NCBI GenBank assembly: GCA_963768585.1 | Contig: CAVYIF010000006.1 | Coordinates: forward strand, 1-64,000 | From: CAVUNY01 sp963768585 | Lineage (GTDB): Bacteria > Chloroflexota > Anaerolineae > Anaerolineales > Anaerolineaceae | DNA length: 64,000 nucleotides | Direction of reading: 5' to 3' | Shown here: positions 61,673 to 64,000 of the stretch, in pieces | Position numbering within the stretch: position 1 is the first letter of the stretch | Layout: every line of letters begins with the position of its first letter | Made by a program: the position numbers and the translations under genes | Notes under the pieces: model-generated | The model's input: only the letters and a program-made list of their open reading frames with translations | What the model was told of the DNA's origin: nothing | Database searches by the model: none

Positions 61673-63316
61673 ATGGTAAAGAACTCTCGCTCGAAACACT
61701 CGCTAAAACCGGTCGCATGGATCGGTATGCTGACGATGTTGGTCATGATCCTGGCGGCCTGCGCCCCGGTAGCGGCAGCGACCTCGGCTTCAACTGCCAC
61801 CTCCGCGCCCACGGCGACCAGTGCTCCTACCATGGCACCCAGTGCCACACCTGCCCCCACCCCTACGGGCGCCCCACCGGAAGCCGTGTTGAACGTGGCT
61901 ACCGACGCCAAACTGGGCAAGATCCTGACCGGCGCAAACGGCATGACCCTGTATGTGTTCACTAAGGATGAAGCCAACAAATCAAACTGCAGTGGAGCCT
62001 GTTTGAAAAACTGGCCGCCTTTGCTCACCCAGGGCAGCCCTAAACTGGGCGCCGGCGTGGATGCTTCCCTGGTCGGCAGCGCAACCCTGGCCGACGGCTC
62101 GAAGATCGTCACATACAACAAGATGCCGCTGTATTATTGGTCCAAAGACACCAAACCCGGCGATACCAACGGGCAAGATATCAATAATGTCTGGTTTGTG
62201 GTTTCCCCGGACGGCAAGCCCGTGGGTATGCCTGCCCCCGAAGCCACCCTCAATATTGCCAATGACCCCACCCTGGGCAAGATCCTGGTCGATGGCAATG
62301 GGATGACCCTGTATATGTTCACCAAGGATGCTGCCAACCAATCCAACTGCAGCGCTGGCTGCCTCCAAGCCTGGCCGCCGCTGCTCACCCAGGGCAGCCC
62401 TAAAGCCGGCAATGGGGTGGATGCCTCCCTGATTGGCAGCGCAACCCTGGCCGACGGCTCGAAGATCGTCACCTACAACAAGATGCCGCTGTATCATTGG
62501 GCCAAGGACGCCAAACCTGGTGACACCAACGGACAGAATGTAAACGGAGTCTGGTTTGTGGTCTCACCAGACGGCAAGCCCGTGGGCATGCCCGCCCCGG
62601 ATGTGACCCTCAATGTGGTGGATGATCCCAAGCTGGGTAAGATTCTGGTCGGCGATAACGGCATGACCCTCTATATGTTCGCCAAGGATGATGCCAACAA
62701 ATCCAACTGCAGCGCAGCCTGCCTGAAGAACTGGCCGCCGCTCCTGACCAAAACCAGCGCCAAAGCTGGCGACGGGGTTAACCCGGCCTTAATCGGCAAG
62801 GCTGCCCTGGCAGACGGCACAGAAATCGTCACCTACAATAAAATGCCGCTCTACTACTGGTCCAAGGACACCAAAGCCGGTGATACGACCGGGCAGAATC
62901 TAAACGGCGTCTGGTTTGTGGTCTCGCCAGACGGTAAGCCCGTGGGCATGCCCGCGCCGGATGTGACCCTCAGCGTAGCGACCGATCCCAAGTTGGGTAC
63001 GTATTTGGTAGATGGAAATGGCATGACTTTATATATATTCACCAAGGATGAAGCCAATAAATCCAACTGCACTGACGCCTGCCTGAAAGCATGGCCGCCG
63101 CTGCTGACCAAAACCAGCGCCATGGCTGCCGGAGAAGGGGTCACCAATTCCTTGATCGGCACCGCCACCCTGGCGGACGGTTCAAAGATCGTGACCTACA
63201 ACAAGATGCCGCTGTACTATTGGGCGGCCGACACCAAGGCCGGCGACACCACCGGACAGGGCATCAACAATGTGTGGTATGTGGTTTCTCCGGATGGAAA
63301 ACCGATCGAAAAGTAA
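61673..63316 (+). CDS. COG4315-type lipoprotein with four 120-residue repeats
   Basis: A 547-residue lipoprotein: signal peptide with lipobox ILAAC (Cys about 30), a Thr/Ser/Pro linker, then four tandem repeats of 120 residues. Each repeat has two parts: a YxFxKD segment with two cysteines (YVFTKDEANKSNCSGACLKN) and a YYWSKDTKPGD-like segment, matching the Yx(F/W/Y)xxD motif of the PF03640 "secreted repeat". The paired Cys probably form a disulfide in each unit. The function of this family is unknown. The SD GGAGG lies before the ATG at 61673; a TTG at 61661 is upstream. Confidence 0.85.
   Translation: MVKNSRSKHSLKPVAWIGMLTMLVMILAACAPVAAATSASTATSAPTATSAPTMAPSATPAPTPTGAPPEAVLNVATDAKLGKILTGANGMTLYVFTKDEANKSNCSGACLKNWPPLLTQGSPKLGAGVDASLVGSATLADGSKIVTYNKMPLYYWSKDTKPGDTNGQDINNVWFVVSPDGKPVGMPAPEATLNIANDPTLGKILVDGNGMTLYMFTKDAANQSNCSAGCLQAWPPLLTQGSPKAGNGVDASLIGSATLADGSKIVTYNKMPLYHWAKDAKPGDTNGQNVNGVWFVVSPDGKPVGMPAPDVTLNVVDDPKLGKILVGDNGMTLYMFAKDDANKSNCSAACLKNWPPLLTKTSAKAGDGVNPALIGKAALADGTEIVTYNKMPLYYWSKDTKAGDTTGQNLNGVWFVVSPDGKPVGMPAPDVTLSVATDPKLGTYLVDGNGMTLYIFTKDEANKSNCTDACLKAWPPLLTKTSAMAAGEGVTNSLIGTATLADGSKIVTYNKMPLYYWAADTKAGDTTGQGINNVWYVVSPDGKPIEK
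61891..63310 (+). repeat. Four tandem 360-bp coding repeats
   Basis: The segment AAYGGSATGACYYTVTAT recurs at about 61938, 62298, 62658 and 63018, exactly 360 bp apart. The second and third copies differ little at the DNA level, showing recent duplication or gene conversion. In-frame unit of 120 codons. Confidence 0.88.
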
Positions 63317-63330
63317 ATGGTTTCAAATAA

Positions 63331-63369
63331 AAAACTATGCGCGGGTGAAAATCACCCGCGCATAGTTTT
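63331..63369. terminator. Bidirectional intrinsic terminator
   Basis: A perfect 18-bp stem (63331-63348 with 63352-63369), 3-nt loop, A-run and T-run on the two sides. It serves the repeat lipoprotein (plus) and the incomplete secreted gene (minus). Confidence 0.92.
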
Positions 63370-63392
63370 AATTTTAGGCTGATCCAGCGACG

Positions 63393-64000
63393 TTATTCCC
63401 AGGCATCGTAGCCGTCGGCCTTGTGCAGGTCTGCCCGCCCAAAACAACCGTGCCCGCAGCTTTCTGTTTTTTTCCAATTGAAATGAATAGGTGCAAGTCG
63501 TGTTGCAATTCCTATTATCTTTTCTAATTGCATCTGACTGCGAATCGTAGATGGTTATCTTTATGTTGCCTGTCAGGACAATATTTACATAGATATCTTT
63601 CGAATGAAACGGCCGGGTAGCATCGACAGATACGATCGGGTTGGCGGCGGCATAGGCCGTCGCGGTTTGATTGGCAGCGGCCACGACCGTGGCAGTCGCA
63701 TTGGCGGCTACGGCGGTCGCGGTCGTATTGGCGGCAAGCACTGTCGCAGTCGCATTGGCGTATGCCAGGGCAGTTGCGTTCAGGTCCGGGGTCGCGGTCG
63801 GCACCAGGGTCGTATCGCGATAGTAGCAGTGCTTGTAGACACCCGGGATCGGATCGCCAAACACAGTGTTCGTGCAGGGCGTGCTGCCGGTGAAAATCAG
63901 GTATTTATAGTAGCCGCTTTCCCCGTAGCGCACTTCCTTCATCCCGCTGAACGAGCAGGTCCCGTTCTCATCCGCGCAGAACGTCCATTCCGATACAGCG
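63393..64000 (-). CDS. Secreted Cys-containing protein with NxT-rich linker, incomplete at the right edge and frame-disrupted
   Basis: The frame is open to the window edge, so the N-terminus is missing. The visible part begins with FCADENGTCSFSGMKEVRYG and CTNTVFGDPIPGVYKHC, a Cys-paired carbohydrate-protein-like module. A low-complexity linker of roughly ten-residue units (ANATATVLA, ANTTATAVA, ANATATVVA) follows, then a beta segment (IYVNIVLTGNIKITIYD). The end as read (LRARLFWAGRPAQGRR) is not convincing. Removing one A from the A7 run at about 63472-63478 gives SCGHGCFGRADLHKADGYDAWE in pieces and a TAA at 63395-63393. Function unknown. Confidence 0.6.

Noticed and set aside
61891..63310. 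CRISPR-like repeats
   Set aside because: Units are 360 bp, in frame and coding; no short direct repeats with spacers and no cas genes.

Overview
The window is a piece of chromosome from a GC-rich, free-living bacterium, most likely an anaerobic or facultative member of the Chloroflexota (Anaerolineae type). That placement is an inference. It rests on the gene mix: lipoproteins with Thr/Pro-rich linkers, a giant MalT-like LuxR regulator, oxygen-sensitive glycyl-radical and [NiFe]-hydrogenase enzymes, many carbohydrate-active enzymes, and a stand-alone KDOPS-type DAHP synthase. I saw no rRNA, tRNA, CRISPR array, intact insertion sequence or phage gene.

Layout. 0-4.6 kb: a MarR-type regulator and a heterodimeric ABC exporter. 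4.7-7 kb: EamA and MFS transporters. 7.1-10.5 kb: a glycyl-radical enzyme and its activase. 10.7-12.4 kb: a radical SAM protein and a methyltransferase. 12.5-15.8 kb: GH88, polysaccharide deacetylase and a URO-D-like protein. 15.8-17.3 kb: a secreted phosphoesterase divergent from dut. 17.3-22.2 kb: ABC-2 transporter, two-component system and a secreted protein. 22.3-31.7 kb: the main operon. 31.7-35.7 kb: a lyase-like protein, a kinase-like protein and nagB. 35.7-43.6 kb: a lipoprotein, an ABC-2 drug-efflux-type operon and a MalT-like regulator. 43.8-48.3 kb: an ADP-ribosylglycohydrolase family protein, a sugar permease and a GH20 hexosaminidase. 48.3-49.7 kb: aroF with an attenuator leader. 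50-56.1 kb: an AT-rich P-loop gene, then URO-D-like, GH28, AGE-family and sulfatase genes. 56.8-64 kb: a multicopper oxidase, an esterase/ATP-grasp pair, a small monooxygenase-fold protein, a four-repeat lipoprotein and an incomplete secreted protein.

The most interesting unit is 22.3-31.7 kb. Ten closely spaced same-strand genes encode TusA, three DsrE-family proteins, a lipoate-binding LbpA/GcvH-like protein, a complete Isp-type [NiFe] hydrogenase (small subunit, Isp1, Isp2, large subunit) with its maturation protease, and a lipoate-protein ligase. They are preceded by a PocR-domain regulator and closed by a strong terminator. The first and last parts resemble the sulfur-carrier and lipoyl modules of the sHdr sulfur-oxidation pathway, but the hydrogenase with its HdrD-like Isp2 stands where sHdr would be. 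I infer a route coupling H2 to protein-bound sulfane sulfur through a lipoyl arm.

The second notable find is an aromatic-rich leader peptide and intrinsic attenuator in front of aroF. Several promoters place the -10 box only 6-8 nt before the start codon, suggesting leaderless mRNAs. At least eleven single-base indels break or shift five genes, nearly all at short homopolymers, which suggests uncorrected read errors more than gene decay.
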